A DNA stretch of 64,000 nucleotides from Salvator merianae (GCA_003586115.2 QVOM02000116.1:31845062-31909061), one strand, 5' to 3'. Counted from the first letter of the stretch, positions 33,801 through 45,369 are shown. A program made the numbers and translations. The notes: generated by a model not told the origin, from the letters alone.

Positions 33801-36088
33801 GAGTGGTGCTACTTTATGAGATGGTATCATGTCAAATAAAACTTGGGGATGGATGGGAGCGGAAAAGACAGCAGCCAGTGGGTAGGGGGAAAAAGTCATT
33901 TTTCCCATACTGATTGCTTGTTAGACCAGTACTGCATCCGCATGTATTATCTCTGCAGCCCACGTATAACACTGATAATTTGCCACCCAAAGTACCCTGA
34001 GTCAGATTAATTCTGAATGGGCAGTTTGCCGTCTCTTCCACCAATGGTCTCTTTCCCCCAGTTTGGCCATTTTAAGATCATGAAGATCAAGGACCCTGAT
34101 GCCAAACAGAATTCACATTCAGAACCAGTTCTGGTATAACTTTTCAAACACACCAGCCTAGCTGCAAAAATATGTAATTCCAAAGTGCCCACTCCAGGAT
34201 AAAGAGAATCTTAAAAAACACACAAAAGTAGTAGAGGCTTTAGATGACAGAAATATGAAACATCACATTACTTTATAACACATGTTATATACATTGTAAG
34301 AGTGGCTGTGGAACACAGCTTTACTGCTCCCAATTAATTGTGGAAAAATACGACTTCCATTAGTAGAAAAGAAAAAGGTAGTCTAGTGCTAATGATAATA
34401 AATTGCAGTGTTTGTAACAGAAATGGCACAGTTCTTTAAATTGCTTTTGCCTTGCAGGATGAGTACGGAAGAACATAATTTACCTCCCCCCTCCATATTT
34501 TTCTTTTTTTTGTTTTGTTTTGCATGATGTCATTATATCTAGCCCATACAATGTCAGGGTAATAATAATGATATTCTAATATTAATGCAAGGAGAAAAAG
34601 TATACGTTTTGATGAATAATGGCCCTGTGTTTTTGGATCTCCTTGCCAAGTCATATTAAAATGACAAATAATTGCAATTGCTTTGCAGAGAAATGGAACA
34701 GGCTCTGTAGTCAAAAAGCACATTAGGGACCAGTGGTGTCCATTTGTTATCCTTTGTCAGGAAAACATGGCTCTTAATGAAAGGGAATGAAGGGACGCTG
34801 ATTGAGGACAGTGACACTAAACCTCTTTCTTGGCGAGAGCCCTGACATGGGTATTAAGAAGCAGATTGAAAGGTTAAGGCACAACTTTGGAACTCAGGAA
34901 CCTGAAGTAAGACTCCTCTTGTCATTGGCCAAAACTGTCATTTATGAATACTTGGTTTAGGGACCCTGGATGACCGCAGGTGCGGTCCGCTGCAGTGAAC
35001 AGAAAGCAGAACCCAGATTCTGCAAACAAGTGACCTTTGAAAAACAGAAACATAATATAGTTTTCACTTGTTCTTCCTCCTTTGCCCATCTAAGTGGGTT
35101 TCATTTTTAGCCATTGATCTTCCTGCAGCTGTCACTTCTAGGGCATTTTTACTCGTTATTAATGAAAGTATATAGGATGAATGCTGTATGCAACATAAAG
35201 GCCATTTGGAAATCCAGCCTTCAGCAACTGCTTATTGCGTGGTCCAGTGAAGAAAACAGGCACCTGCCAATGGATGATTACATGTTCCAGGAAGTGACTG
35301 ACTTTGCTTTTTCCTGGCCCCTGGTAATGAGTGTTTAGGTCCTCTTCACTCTGAGAAGACTCTTGGGCCTTCCCAGCTTTCTGTTTTTGTCTGCATGGGA
35401 ACAGAGCACTGTCTGCCTCCAGCCGCAAGTCTGTGAGTTCTATCTCATGGATTAGACAAGGATCACTGCCTTTGATCAGTAGTGGTGGCTCCAGGTTTGA
35501 GGATTTGGGTAGGTAGACTTCCATCCACGGGTCCCCTCACCCTCTCCTGTTACTCTTCTGTGTCATCGACAGCTCCTCCCCTTTACCATTTTAAACTTAA
35601 ATGCTTTCCCACAGAATCAGTACATGAGCAAGCACAGCGGCACATAAAAATATACAAATGCTACTGGATCAAGCACAGCCCATCTAATTTCGCAGCCCAT
35701 GGGCACATTGAGAAGGGACTAGGAAGGTGGGGAACTGAGGAGAAAATGTGAACTTCCTCTTCCTGGCACTGAGAATCCACATGTCACACTATGCACAAGT
35801 GATGCAGGCAGAGGGAATTAACGCTTGAAGTTGTACTGATAGCTTATCTCTCTCTCTCATTTTCTGTCTTTAATGAGGCTGGACTTTTATTGCACCAGTT
35901 GTAGTTGAGAAGGCTCCTACCTTTGTTGTCATTGATTCCAGGGGATCGGTGACACAATCTCCTTCAGAACTAGATTTTCTTGCTGCAGAGGACCCAGATT
36001 ATGCAGAAATATAACTTGCACTGAAGCAGGAATAGGAATCGGTCATGGGCAAACGCAGAGTTGAAGAGGAGACTACCTCACAATCATG
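33801..36088. other. Intergenic, mostly unique sequence
   Basis: No gene recognised. The 121-codon minus-strand open frame at 35159-35524 has no known domain. An AT-rich unique block at 34500-34740 with TAAT-type words is a possible regulatory element. Confidence 0.35.
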
Positions 36089-36205
36089 CACTTGTCGGTA
36101 TAGTGGACCAGCAAGCGTACTAGGAGTCTCCCTTCCTCATGTTGGTGATCCTGTCCATGGTCTTCCTTAGACTTCACGCCTGCTGGTCCGATATATCGGC
36201 CAGTG
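36089..36205. repeat. Fold-back repeat, 117 bp
   Basis: CACTTGTCGGTATAGTGGAC, then CAGCAAGCGT, at the left pairs with the complement of CACTGGCCGATATATCGGAC and CAGCAGGCGT at the right, with about 55 bp between the arms. Probably another small palindromic transposon. Confidence 0.6.
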
Positions 36206-36206
36206 C

Positions 36207-36640
36207 AGAAATTATTTATTTATTTATTTATATTCCACCCTATATCTGAAACTCTCACTATAAAAACAGATAAATATAGATTATCTAAAACAGTAACAGT
36301 GCCTGTGTGGGGAGGAGATGCTGTTCCCGCAGTTGAAGGCCGGGGTGAAGAGGTTGTGTTTTCATCAGACATCTAAATACATACAACGAGGGTGCCTGGT
36401 AAATCTCAGAGGGGGAGCTGTTCCACAGTCTGGGGGCTATAATCGAGAATGCCCTCCCACTCATCCCACCCCCTGAACTGCTGAAGGGGGCAGCATAGCC
36501 AATCAGGACTCGCCAGCAGATCTTAGGACATGGGCAATTCTGTATCAGGCAGTCCTTTAGTAGGCAGAAGTAGTAATGTGTTTCCCAAAGTGTGCTATAT
36601 GTACTGCTAATGGTAAGCAAGTTGATTTTAAGTGGCATGG
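36207..36640 (-). mobile_element. Interspersed repeat with (TTTA)n end, class uncertain
   Basis: Starts with a TTATTTATTTATTTATTTATATTCCACCCT stretch, the reverse complement of a typical SINE/LINE tail. It continues through text common in squamate genomes (ggggagctgttccacagtctgggggc, aatgccctcccactcatccc). I cannot assign the family with certainty. Confidence 0.5.
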
Positions 36641-36689
36641 TGAGGAACTTTAAAATTTTATTTTAAATAGGTATTTTTAAAAAGTGAGT

Positions 36690-36880
36690 TGACTTAAGTT
36701 GTTGTTGGCTACCATCGAGTCAGTCCAGATCCTGTTGAATACATGGGCAGTCTCCATTCAGTTTTCTTGGCAAAGTTACAGAAGTGGTTTGCGTTGCCTA
36801 CTTTTAGTGAGAGTTTGGGGATGGAAATTGCAGCTTTCTACTATCCAGGCAGTTTGCTCTACCGCTGAAGTGTGCCCACT
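36690..36880 (-). mobile_element. tRNA-derived SINE with (CAA)n tail
   Basis: On the minus strand: GCGGTAGAGCAAACTGCC at the tRNA head, then body text AACGCAAACCACTTCTGTAA and TTGCCAAGAAAACTGAATGG, ending CCAACAACAACTT. Same family as 57655-57852. The AACAAC tail recalls Sauria-type SINEs. Confidence 0.7.
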
Positions 36881-38163
36881 CTTGTTGATTTAAATATTCA
36901 GTGGTTAATAATAGTTGTTGTACATGGGTAGGGCAGAAACTCTGAAGCTGGTGTTGAAGTACTACAAAGATTATAGACACACATTTTTTACTCATTCTGC
37001 ATTTTAGAATTTATAATATAGGATATTGTTAGACTGTGGGGAAATTCCTGGTTTAGTTAATGCCTTACTGAGCCTTTTTTCTTTTTAAAATCCAGCTCTC
37101 TAGTGAGATTTTCTTGACAATGACAGGAGGGACAAATTGTTCATAGATCTCATGTGGCAGTATATTTTCAGTCCTGTAATTTTCATGTGCAGTGCTTGGA
37201 CTGGTAGAAGGAAGAGACAGGATGCCAATATCTTGGTGAATAATGGACTTATTTTTCTTGTTTATAGCCTGATCTTTCTGGACTTTCATCCTCAAAGCTC
37301 CTGGTTCTAATGAGACTGGAGTGGATAAACTAGTCATGTGCTTTGGACAGACGAAATGCATAACTTTATGGAGAAGCACTGTGGAAAAATGTAGCATGTA
37401 AAAGTTAAAGAAGTGCAGAAAAATCCTTGAAGTTCATACCACTGGAGTTTGCAGTCATGAATGCAATTCAGACAATATCTTTGATTGCATTTGTTCCATA
37501 AAAGGGAAGGAGGGGTAGGGGGACAGGTGATATCTAAAGGTGAGCTTCAAGTTGTGGGAATGCCCCCGGTTAAATTATCAAGCCTATATTCCTGGTGGGT
37601 TGATGGTACTGCAAACCCATCCTGCTCTCTCTCTAAGTCTTCAGTTTCTATCAACAATTCTTCTTACGAATTAATAGGAGTGGCATTTGATCAAATTTAT
37701 TTTCATTTGCTAGGGAAGTGCCCTCATGTTCACATTACTGAGAATCTGAGTTGCCCAAGGATTGAGACTGAATATAGCTCTCTTCAGGTATTGCTACCAG
37801 TTAGTTTTACTACTTATGTGTTAGGAGGAGGGATGTAATGGGTAGAGCATGCTATCTGTGCCCACTCAGCTGTGGTTTCGGCTATGGTTTAATGCATGGA
37901 AAATGATTGTCCCCAGTGAGGATCTCCTGTATTCATTGAGGTTACTGCCACAGATTCTGATTGTCTAGATGCTGAATGGTGAATGGAAACAATGCTGCAT
38001 CTTCCATAAATTAATTTGTGCTTTAGCAACATATTTGCTAACCATATGTGCCAGATCTATTGCCCTCTGGATACTTTAGATTACAGCTTAAGTCTGCTTC
38101 AGTCAATGCAGCTACACACCAGGAAGACATTCCTGGGAGAGGATGAACCAAAATGGCCCTTGA
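36881..38163. other. Intergenic sequence, nothing recognised
   Basis: Open frames at 37065-37397 (-) and 37485-37838 (+) are not recognisable as genes. Confidence 0.4.
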
Positions 38164-38594
38164 GATGCCTCCAGGCACGGGTTAAAACCCACAGTTCTTC
38201 AGGGACCATATTCAGAATGCTACACATATCCGTGGCATTCCCAGTATAGTGCTGGGATATCAAGGCAATATCCTGAAACATCGCTATTACAGGAGATTTG
38301 GCAATGGTGGCAGGTTTCTCATAATAGTGATGGCTTACCTCCATCTGCTGGCTCCTTGTGCTGTTGCTCCTGTTCCAAATTCCCAGATGCTAGCCAAGCG
38401 TCGAATAAAAAACCAAGGGAAGTGGGCAAGAGCTTGGCTAGCGTATGGGTATGTGGAACAGAGACAATAACATAAGGAGCCAGCTGATGAGGGTAAGATG
38501 GTCTCCTTTCATCTGGCAGAGGCAGCAAGTGGCAAAGAAAGAAGAAGATCTAAGGAAGATCCCACAATTGTCTCCTGCTGTGTGCAAGGCACCC
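38164..38594 (-). mobile_element. Harbinger-like MITE with very long hairpin (copy 4)
   Basis: Inverted relative to the copy at 58869: it opens GATGCCTCCAGG...GGTTAAAACC and closes CTCCTGCTGTGTGCAAGGCACCC. Positions 38329-38503 form an imperfect hairpin with about 70-nt arms (CTTACC..., TGGCTCCTT..., GTTCCA, GCTAGCCAAGC). The roughly 32-nt loop is the complement of CACTTCCCTTGGTTTTTTAT. Confidence 0.7.
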
Positions 38595-38767
38595 TTGGTT
38601 GCATCTAACTGGATAGTTTACTACCCCACTTGGGCTCTCAAGCATCACAGCTCATTCTATACTGTTACCCGACATAGAAAGTGATGTTATTTAAATAAAT
38701 GGGCACCAGACTAGTCCAAAGCTATAGGTGAAACAAATTTACACACATTTTTTTTTTCTTAACATGC
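38595..38767. other. Short unassigned intergenic stretch
   Basis: Between two DNA transposons; only a T-run near 38749-38759 is notable. Confidence 0.5.
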
Positions 38768-38927
38768 CAGTGACTTAGGTGGGAGCAAGCCATGGCTACT
38801 CGTGGGGCCTCCGGGCCTCTGTACTGCCCTACTGAGGCAGTATGGAGGCCCGGAGGCCCCATGAACAGCCATGGTGCACTTCACACGGGGCACGAACACC
38901 CGGACTTAAAGCTGCCAGTTGCCACTG
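38768..38927. mobile_element. hAT-like GC-rich fold-back MITE, copy 3 (left arm shortened)
   Basis: The right arm is intact (GGCCCCATGAACAGCCATGG, GGCACGAACACCCGGACTTA, GCTGCCAGTTGCCACTG). The left arm keeps CCATGGCTACTCGTGGGGCC but lacks the CTTTAAGCCC part. No target duplication is visible. Confidence 0.7.
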
Positions 38928-39459
38928 CAGTAAGATATAAAGGGGAGCCTGATTTGTCCCTTGCTGTGGCCTACCAGTCATGCAAAAAGCTCCCCCAGCA
39001 TGTTTGCAACTTACCAGCTGTCTGGCAAAGTCTTTGGGACAGAGTCACAAGGGACTTCTGGGACCTTGCTGTCTACCTGTCCTTTGATGTTTTTTTTCTT
39101 TCCCACACACGTGGCAAGCTTCTGGAAGCCCCTTGGAATGCTGTGCTGAAAGATTTTGCCAGGTAGACTTCATGTCACAAACATACCACCTAATAAAAAT
39201 GGTGTTGGATATCTAGCACTATTTTTACAGCCAAAATAAGCAGGTGATGGACTGTAATAGCCCCAATGTAGCATCAGGGCTGTCTTGTGATCTTGATGTG
39301 ATGCTGGCAAGCTCGTACCATTTCTACTGTGTCTGACAGTTCTCTATGATTTTATGACCTCTTCTATTTAAGCCACTTGTGGGGTACCAAATCAGTATAA
39401 AGTGGTACTCTGTGAATGGTGGGACAGGGTGAGGCTCCAATGAGAAGTCTTTTTTTGAT
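38928..39459. other. Intergenic sequence, nothing recognised
   Basis: No feature supported. Confidence 0.4.
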
Positions 39460-40089
39460 AGCTGCAAATGTGCTTTGATCTGGAGACAACAAAGTGAGGC
39501 TTTGAAAAAAGTGCCAAAAAGGACAACCAGAATGATCAAGGAGCTGCAACGCTTCCCTTACAAGATCAAGCTGCAATGTCTAGGCCTCTTCAGACTTGAA
39601 AGATGGTGTTTAAGAGGTGACCTGGCTGAAGTATATAAGATCATGAATGCTTTGAAAAAGGTGGATAGAAAAAAATTATTTTCTCTATCACTCAATACTA
39701 TAACTAGGGCACAGTCTATGAAGCTGATGGGGCAGGAGAGTTAGGGCCAACAAGGGGAAATATTTTTTCACCCAGCAGATCATTGGTCTATGGAATTTAC
39801 AACTAGAAGAAGAGATGGCAGCAACCAGCCTGGATAGCTTTAATGGGTTAGTCAAATTCATGGAGGACAGGTTTATCAATGGCTACTTAGAATGGATGCC
39901 TAGGTACTGCCCTCCAGGTTGGACAGAGAAGCAGGATGCCTGTAAAATCCATTTGCAGGGAGTCGAGAGCAGGTGAGGGTTTTGCCTTTGTCTTCTGCCT
40001 GAGAATGCCCAGAAGCAATTGGTGGGCCACTGTGTGAAATGGAATGCTGAACTTGATGGGCTGTGGCCTGACCCAGCAGGGCTCCATCT
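39460..40089 (+). mobile_element. CR1 LINE 3' fragment
   Basis: Broken-frame CR1 C-terminus: KKVPKRTTRMIKELQRFPYK, GLFRLERWCLRGDLAEVYKI, then the KLMG..S block and FFTQQIIG. The complete-looking 3' UTR ends gatgggctgtggcctgaccc agcagggctc. Cut at its right end by the DNA transposon at 40090. Confidence 0.85.
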
Positions 40090-40670
40090 GGGTCTGTTCA
40101 CACTTCCAAAGCAGAACGTTCTTGGCCGCTCACTAGAATGGAGGATTCACACTCCCGGGTGCATCCAGCATTCCCGATTCTCACCAAGTCTCACCTGATA
40201 CATACCTGAAGCTGGGGAAGGCTAGACAAGCAATTTGCTGTCTTGATTTCAACCTGCAAGATCAAGCGCAGATCGGGGAAGTTGCTTTTGCACTGCTTCC
40301 TGGCTCGAAATGGCGGCGGGAAGGGGCTGGCATGGCTGCGCAGGTGCGGTCCGCTGCTTCACAACCCGGTTTGCCCTTTGGGCTTCACACCCTGACTGCC
40401 GTTTCAAAGACAGCTCCGAAAAGAGCTGCTCTAACTTCGAAGCAGTAGCTCTATGTTTCAGATTATTAGCTCTATCTTCGCATCCGTGCCTCTATGATTC
40501 ATTACCTCACTTCCTGCCTAGCGGATTCCCATTCACACCACTCCCTCTGCTGGTCAGCTTGGAGTCATTTCCCTGGCTGGCAAGTGAGTATAGCACTCAA
40601 CAGACTCCATCTTCCCCGACCTGAAGCCTGCTAATTAGAACGTTCTGCTATGGTAAGTGCGAAAATGCCC
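40090..40670. mobile_element. Non-autonomous DNA transposon, G family copy 2
   Basis: Inverted ends share GGG.CTGTTCACACTT / GGGCATTTTCGCACTT, followed by the identical core AGCAGAACGTTCT on each strand. Flanked by TCT on both sides (40087-40089 and 40671-40673), a 3-bp duplication. The interior matches 13861-14620. No transposase. Confidence 0.8.
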
Positions 40671-40676
40671 TCTACC

Positions 40677-40722
<46 letters not shown>
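40671..40722. repeat. (CTAT)n microsatellite
   Basis: About eleven perfect CTAT units directly after the transposon at 40090-40670. Confidence 0.97.
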
Positions 40723-41393
40723 GGAATAGAAGTGTTGTCAACTTTGAAGAAGTGCTCCTCAAACCAATGCTGTCAGTATATAGAGAAACAAATATAACAG
40801 CAACTTTATAACCACTTCCATATGGTACTAGTGTTTTTCATAATATTTATAGTTTTATAAATTTTGGGCACTAACAGTTCATGCATTGTTCTTTATGACC
40901 ATCAGAAATGTAAGTAATAGTTATAAAATTTTATTTAATAAAATGAGAACCTAGTAGTGCAATTCACTGAATATGTGAAATGAGGCTTATATCCACATGT
41001 ATGGATTCAGAATTACAGCATTAATTCAGGAATAAATTTATAGCCCAGCAATAAATGATTTGCATGATTTATTCTATGACCAATAGGTGCTCTGTACAGC
41101 ACTGCCTTATGCAATGTTCACACTGTTCCAGAAAGTGTTTAAGCCATTTAATCCTATGATAGTTTTTCATGTGATCTGATTGTCTTATTCACACTGTAAA
41201 AATAATTGTAGGTCATTGTTGATTTTGCAGACAACCTTGTTTGTTCTGTCTTATACTGAAGACTCAAAAAGACAGCAATAAAAGGTCTTATATAATTGGT
41301 TGGCTGACTCTTCTCAATGTCAGACTGCAAGTAGTATCAACTTCAGCTTCTTATTTGTTGATCTGAATTGATTCATGATAGCAGCACTTCTTA
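40723..41393. other. Intergenic, AT-rich, nothing recognised
   Basis: No gene or repeat family identified. Confidence 0.45.
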
Positions 41394-41809
41394 GGCTGCC
41401 TCCAGACAGTGAGAGGAAAACGTGGGATCTTGGCAGGACAAAATTGCAGGCAAGCACAGATTCTTACCTATCTGGCTGCCTGCTTCCATGATGGCACAGC
41501 ATGTACATCCAGGTATCTCAACAACATGAAATACCCAGAAGTACGTGATTGCTGCCCTCTGCACACATGCAGCAGCCATGTTCGACCTGGTTTGGCCCTA
41601 CTCATGCACAGTGTCCATTTCCAAGATGGCAGATCCCAGGAGCAAGCATCCAGGCAATGTAAGTCCTATCTCAATACTGGGAAAACACAAGCTGGGAGTT
41701 GTTTTTCCTGCAATAGTGACATTATGGGATTTCACCCTAATATTCCATGGACATATGTGGCTATCCCATGAGATAATTTTGGGCTTTAAGGCCTGTCTGG
41801 GCAGCAACC
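41394..41809. mobile_element. Harbinger-like MITE with short hairpin (copy 5)
   Basis: Begins GGCTGCCTCCAGACAGTGAG and ends CCTGTCTGGGCAGC(AACC). Hairpin at 41509-41538 (CCAGGTATCTCA / TGAAATACCCAG). Interior text is shared with 24439-24910 and 50966-51397. TTA precedes it; the right flank does not match. Confidence 0.65.
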
Positions 41810-42221
41810 ACCTCCCAGATGTTCTAAACTGAATGGTTCTATTAGAAATTTAAGAAATAATGGAGAAATTTTCTGAATAACCGATGTTGGAAAGCTTCCT
41901 TTTTAACCATAACCCTCATGATCCTTAGATAGTGACCATGGACTGCTGCAGTCAAGGATCGTGAGATTTGTATTTTTTAAACAAAAGACCATGCCTGTGG
42001 ATGGGGTGGGGTCACACTTGCACATATTGTTATGATACGCAATGTAAGTGCAATGTCACCCCACCCAGAGACACAGAAGTAATGGCAGCATCCACATTGT
42101 GGTGTGAGAAGGTGAGTTCCCATGTGATTTTGTCTTTGATCAGAATGCAATGACAGGGACACAAAATGCATCTGTGTGCATACTAGATACTCATTACTGA
42201 TTGCTTGGTGAAGTTTATATT
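41810..42221. other. Intergenic sequence, nothing recognised
   Basis: No feature supported. Confidence 0.4.
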
Positions 42222-42583
42222 TGCAGTCAGACAGGGCTTTTTTCAACTGCTGCTTTTAGAAAATGTGCCTCTTCTGAAGATGAAAACAAAAACAAGCATT
42301 CAAACATTAAAAGAATCCAACTTCATTCCTTCTGCCAATGCCTCCATAGCAACAAGTGCTCACCACTGATTGGCTGCTGCCTGCACAGCTTTCCTTGGCA
42401 CTGATTGGTCACTGGCTGGCAGTATTTCTTCCCAAGCTGGAATTGGCTAGATTGTCCTTTTCCAATGTGACTGAAAGGAAGAGTTGCCATTGGTCTTACG
42501 ATTTCCCGTCTGAGGAAGAGAAGACTTTTCCGAGGCTTCAACATGCGGTAAGGCAAATGCAGGGGTAAACTGTCTGGTGTCCC
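42222..42583 (+). mobile_element. Possible DNA transposon, X pair copy 1
   Basis: Starts GCAGTCAGACAGGGCTTTTT and ends ACTGTCTGGTGTCCC, an imperfect inverted pair. Its last 100 bp (TTTTCCGAGGCTTCAAC, GGTAAGGCAAATGCAGG) match the end of 55489-55851. Several ATTGG words lie inside. Confidence 0.4.
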
Positions 42584-44033
42584 TGACTCCATTTCTTCCA
42601 GAGGTCGGTCCTTGAAACATTTCTGAATGCAGCCTATTGTAGGATAGATAAGAAATACGTAGTAACTCTGCATAATTACTCTTATAATAGAATATCAGGG
42701 AAGGTAAGAGAACAGCTAGAAAAGGGTTGAAAATTCTAACCAAAGATGTCAGATCCATACCTCAGTGAGCATACAGGTAAGGTGTGCTGCAACATTCTGT
42801 GTGGTCTTTGCTACAACAGAACTGCAGATATTTTTTCTGTCAGTTCAAGCCATGGCACTGGGTTTGATCAGTTAATACTTTAGAAACCCGCACTTTCCCC
42901 TTTCTTGTTGACTTTGCTCTATGTGAAACAGATGTATGAACCAGAATTCTAAGGGCTTCTCTTTTCCATCTATCTCCATTTCACTCTCTCTATCTTCCCC
43001 CTCCCCATTCTGTTTCCTTCCTGCCCTTTCCCCTACTTTAATTTAACAGGAAGACCAGTCACAAGATGCCAGGCAGACAAATGCACCAACGTTCTCTTAA
43101 CATTTAATCTCTTTTTAGATAGATGCAAATATTGCTGTCAATGGTATTGGAGTCAGGTCCAGCAATCATTCAGGGAGCTTGCTCATCCATTTTCCAAGCC
43201 GGCACTCATTACAATCAGTCACTGAAAATTGTGATCCAGAATATTCGTTCTTGACGAAAACAATAGAATTAAGGCACACCAGCTGCAGAAAATTGCTTTC
43301 ATATTCAAGCAGTGCTACACACAGACACCTTGCTGATGATTTTACTGCCCTGAAGAAAATATATTGCTCCTGCCAGAAACCTGTTTTTTGGTGCTTTGTC
43401 ACATACAAGTGATGATAAAATTCCAACAGAGAGACTTCTTTTTAATCTTACAGGTCATCGTTTGTACTCTGGACAGTCCTTCCTTTTGTCCTCATTTAGT
43501 CAAGGTAAGGAGGGAAATTCTGCTTAGCTGCCTCCCAACTTCTCTGAACACACTCAAGTGTGAAGCATACTTTTATAAAGGTACTTTTTCCTTATTTCAT
43601 CTGAAATTTTGCGTGGAGAATTTTAAAATTTTTGCATTGGATAGGCTTCAGTCAAAGGAACACATTTGACAATTATTATTTGAAAATGGATTCATGATAA
43701 GTAGATTCATGTAGCATCAAAAGTGAATAATATTCTCAAGGCCTGGAAGAACTTCCAGTGGCAGAGTAGCTTTGGTTTAGTTCTGGCTCACTGTTGTCTG
43801 GTTACTGTGAAATTCTTACTGAAACATTTCTCTTCTATGAATTCTAGCAATGATGGCCTGTGAGGTCATTACCAGAGTGAGTTTTATGGTATAGAAATGT
43901 TTTCAATAAATAAATAAATAAATAAATAATAAAGGAAGCTGATTTAGACTGACCTAATCTGTATTTCACTTTCCCTTCTCTGAGTGGGAATATCTCACCA
44001 AAGCCCAGGATTTCTCCAGGATCCTAGGCGGAG
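42584..44033. other. Intergenic; (AAAT)n at 43907-43931
   Basis: No gene recognised. At 43166-43426 both strands are open but show no known domain. A SINE-like tail (AATAAATAAATAAATAAATA) ends near 43931. Confidence 0.4.
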
Positions 44034-44180
44034 TTTTTCTCCCATAGCTTGTTATATAAGTCTTTTAAAAAAACCAAACCCACTGGAGATACCAGGAATT
44101 GAAGGCAGAGATTTTTCTCCCATAAGCTGTTATATAAGTCTTTAAAAAAAAAAGCTGGAGATACCAGAAATTGAATTCTG
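44034..44180. repeat. Tandem duplication, 78-bp unit, two copies
   Basis: TTTTTCTCCCATAGCTTGTT...GTCTTTT...CTGGAGATACCAGGAATTGA recurs 78 bp later as TTTTTCTCCCATAAGCTGTT...CTGGAGATACCAGAAATTGA. The GGAGATACCAGGAATTGA part is a SINE box-B fragment, so part of a SINE was duplicated. Confidence 0.75.
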
Positions 44181-45054
44181 CATGTACTCTGACACTTAAT
44201 GATGTTCTGGTCATCATTCTGGGAATTGGACCTCACTGGACTCAACAAAGCTTTAAAAAATAGGCTCTTTCCCACTCAATATGGAAGCCAAATGGCAAAT
44301 ATTGGTCAAAATTCTCACTCATCTGAATTTTGTTCTGTAATTACCTAACCTAAAACCTAAAACTGTTTACGGTAGCAAATATCATAAGGAAAAGAGTGTG
44401 CGTATGTATGTGCGCATGTGTGTTCATACCTATAATTTGGAGATGACCTGCAAAAATGCATTAGGGGAGATCAGTTGCAAAAGTGTGTTCATTAGGCAAA
44501 ATTGTACAGTATACCAAAATACATTACAATTGTTCTGATCTTTGATTGAATACAATTTGATTGATTGATTGCCATATAAATATGGATCAAAGTTTTTAAA
44601 AACATTGATCCGATTGATTTCCACTTGTACAGATTTGCCTTTGTACATATATCCATACCGATTTTCATATGGATTTGGAACAGTATTTTTCATGGAAGTT
44701 TTTAGCATTACATCATTAAAGATGTTAATTCAATTTTGAACTGCAACATCTTGGGGAAGAAGGAAGGGAAAATGATGCAATCTCCTTGGCGATATATAAA
44801 AGCTAATTAGTGACTTTCATATAGTTGGGTGCTGTTCGACTGCAAGCTATACATCTGTTTGCTGTTAATTTAATTTGCATTTTGGATTGTAATGCTGAAA
44901 CAACTACATTATAATTAAACTCAATATTAAAAGAATAAGGGCTTGAAAATGCCATTAAATAATAACTTTCAATAATGACATTTGTCAACATCAAGTAAAT
45001 TCTGTGGAAGGCTATGATGTGAGTGCAAAGCTTTCTTATGTATACCCAAAGTAT
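44181..45054. other. Intergenic, AT-rich unique sequence
   Basis: No gene or repeat recognised. 44740-45000 is dense in homeodomain-type words and may be a conserved regulatory element. Confidence 0.35.
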
Positions 45055-45079
45055 ATTATTATTATTATTAATAATAACA
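45055..45079. repeat. (ATT)n/(AAT)n trinucleotide run
   Basis: ATT repeats turning into AAT repeats immediately upstream of the R4/Dong fragment. Confidence 0.9.
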
Positions 45080-45335
45080 TTGAGAGGCTACAGCACAAGC
45101 AGCAGTTGTGGTCCCAGTGGTTATCAGCACACTGGGTGCTATATCAAATACCTTAGTTAGCGCTTAGAACATCTGATATTGACAAAATCTTCATTGGTCC
45201 ACTGCAAAAGGCCACACTATTCAGATCTGCAAACATCATATGCTGATACATTATGTCATCCTAAGTTCTTGGGAAGAACTTGAAGCAAAATGAAGGCCAT
45301 CATCAGCTAAAGAACTGGCAACTGTGATATCATTT
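45080..45335 (+). mobile_element. R4/Dong-like LINE, extreme 3' end (copy 1)
   Basis: Broken-frame translation fits the C-terminus of R4/Dong ORFs: a PVVIS.LGAIS-like start, then LEHLILTKSSL..., CKRPHYSDLQTSYAD in place of QLQKATLLGTARILR. It ends in a (GAT)n tract. Severely 5'-truncated. Confidence 0.6.
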
Positions 45336-45369
45336 GATAATAATGATGATGATGATGATGATGATGATG
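45336..45369. repeat. (GAT)n trinucleotide run
   Basis: AATAATGATGATGATGATGA-type run joining the two R4/Dong copies. Confidence 0.95.

Noticed and set aside
40671..40722. Possible CRISPR-like or functional repeat array
   Set aside because: Simple CTAT microsatellite without spacers; the organism is a vertebrate.
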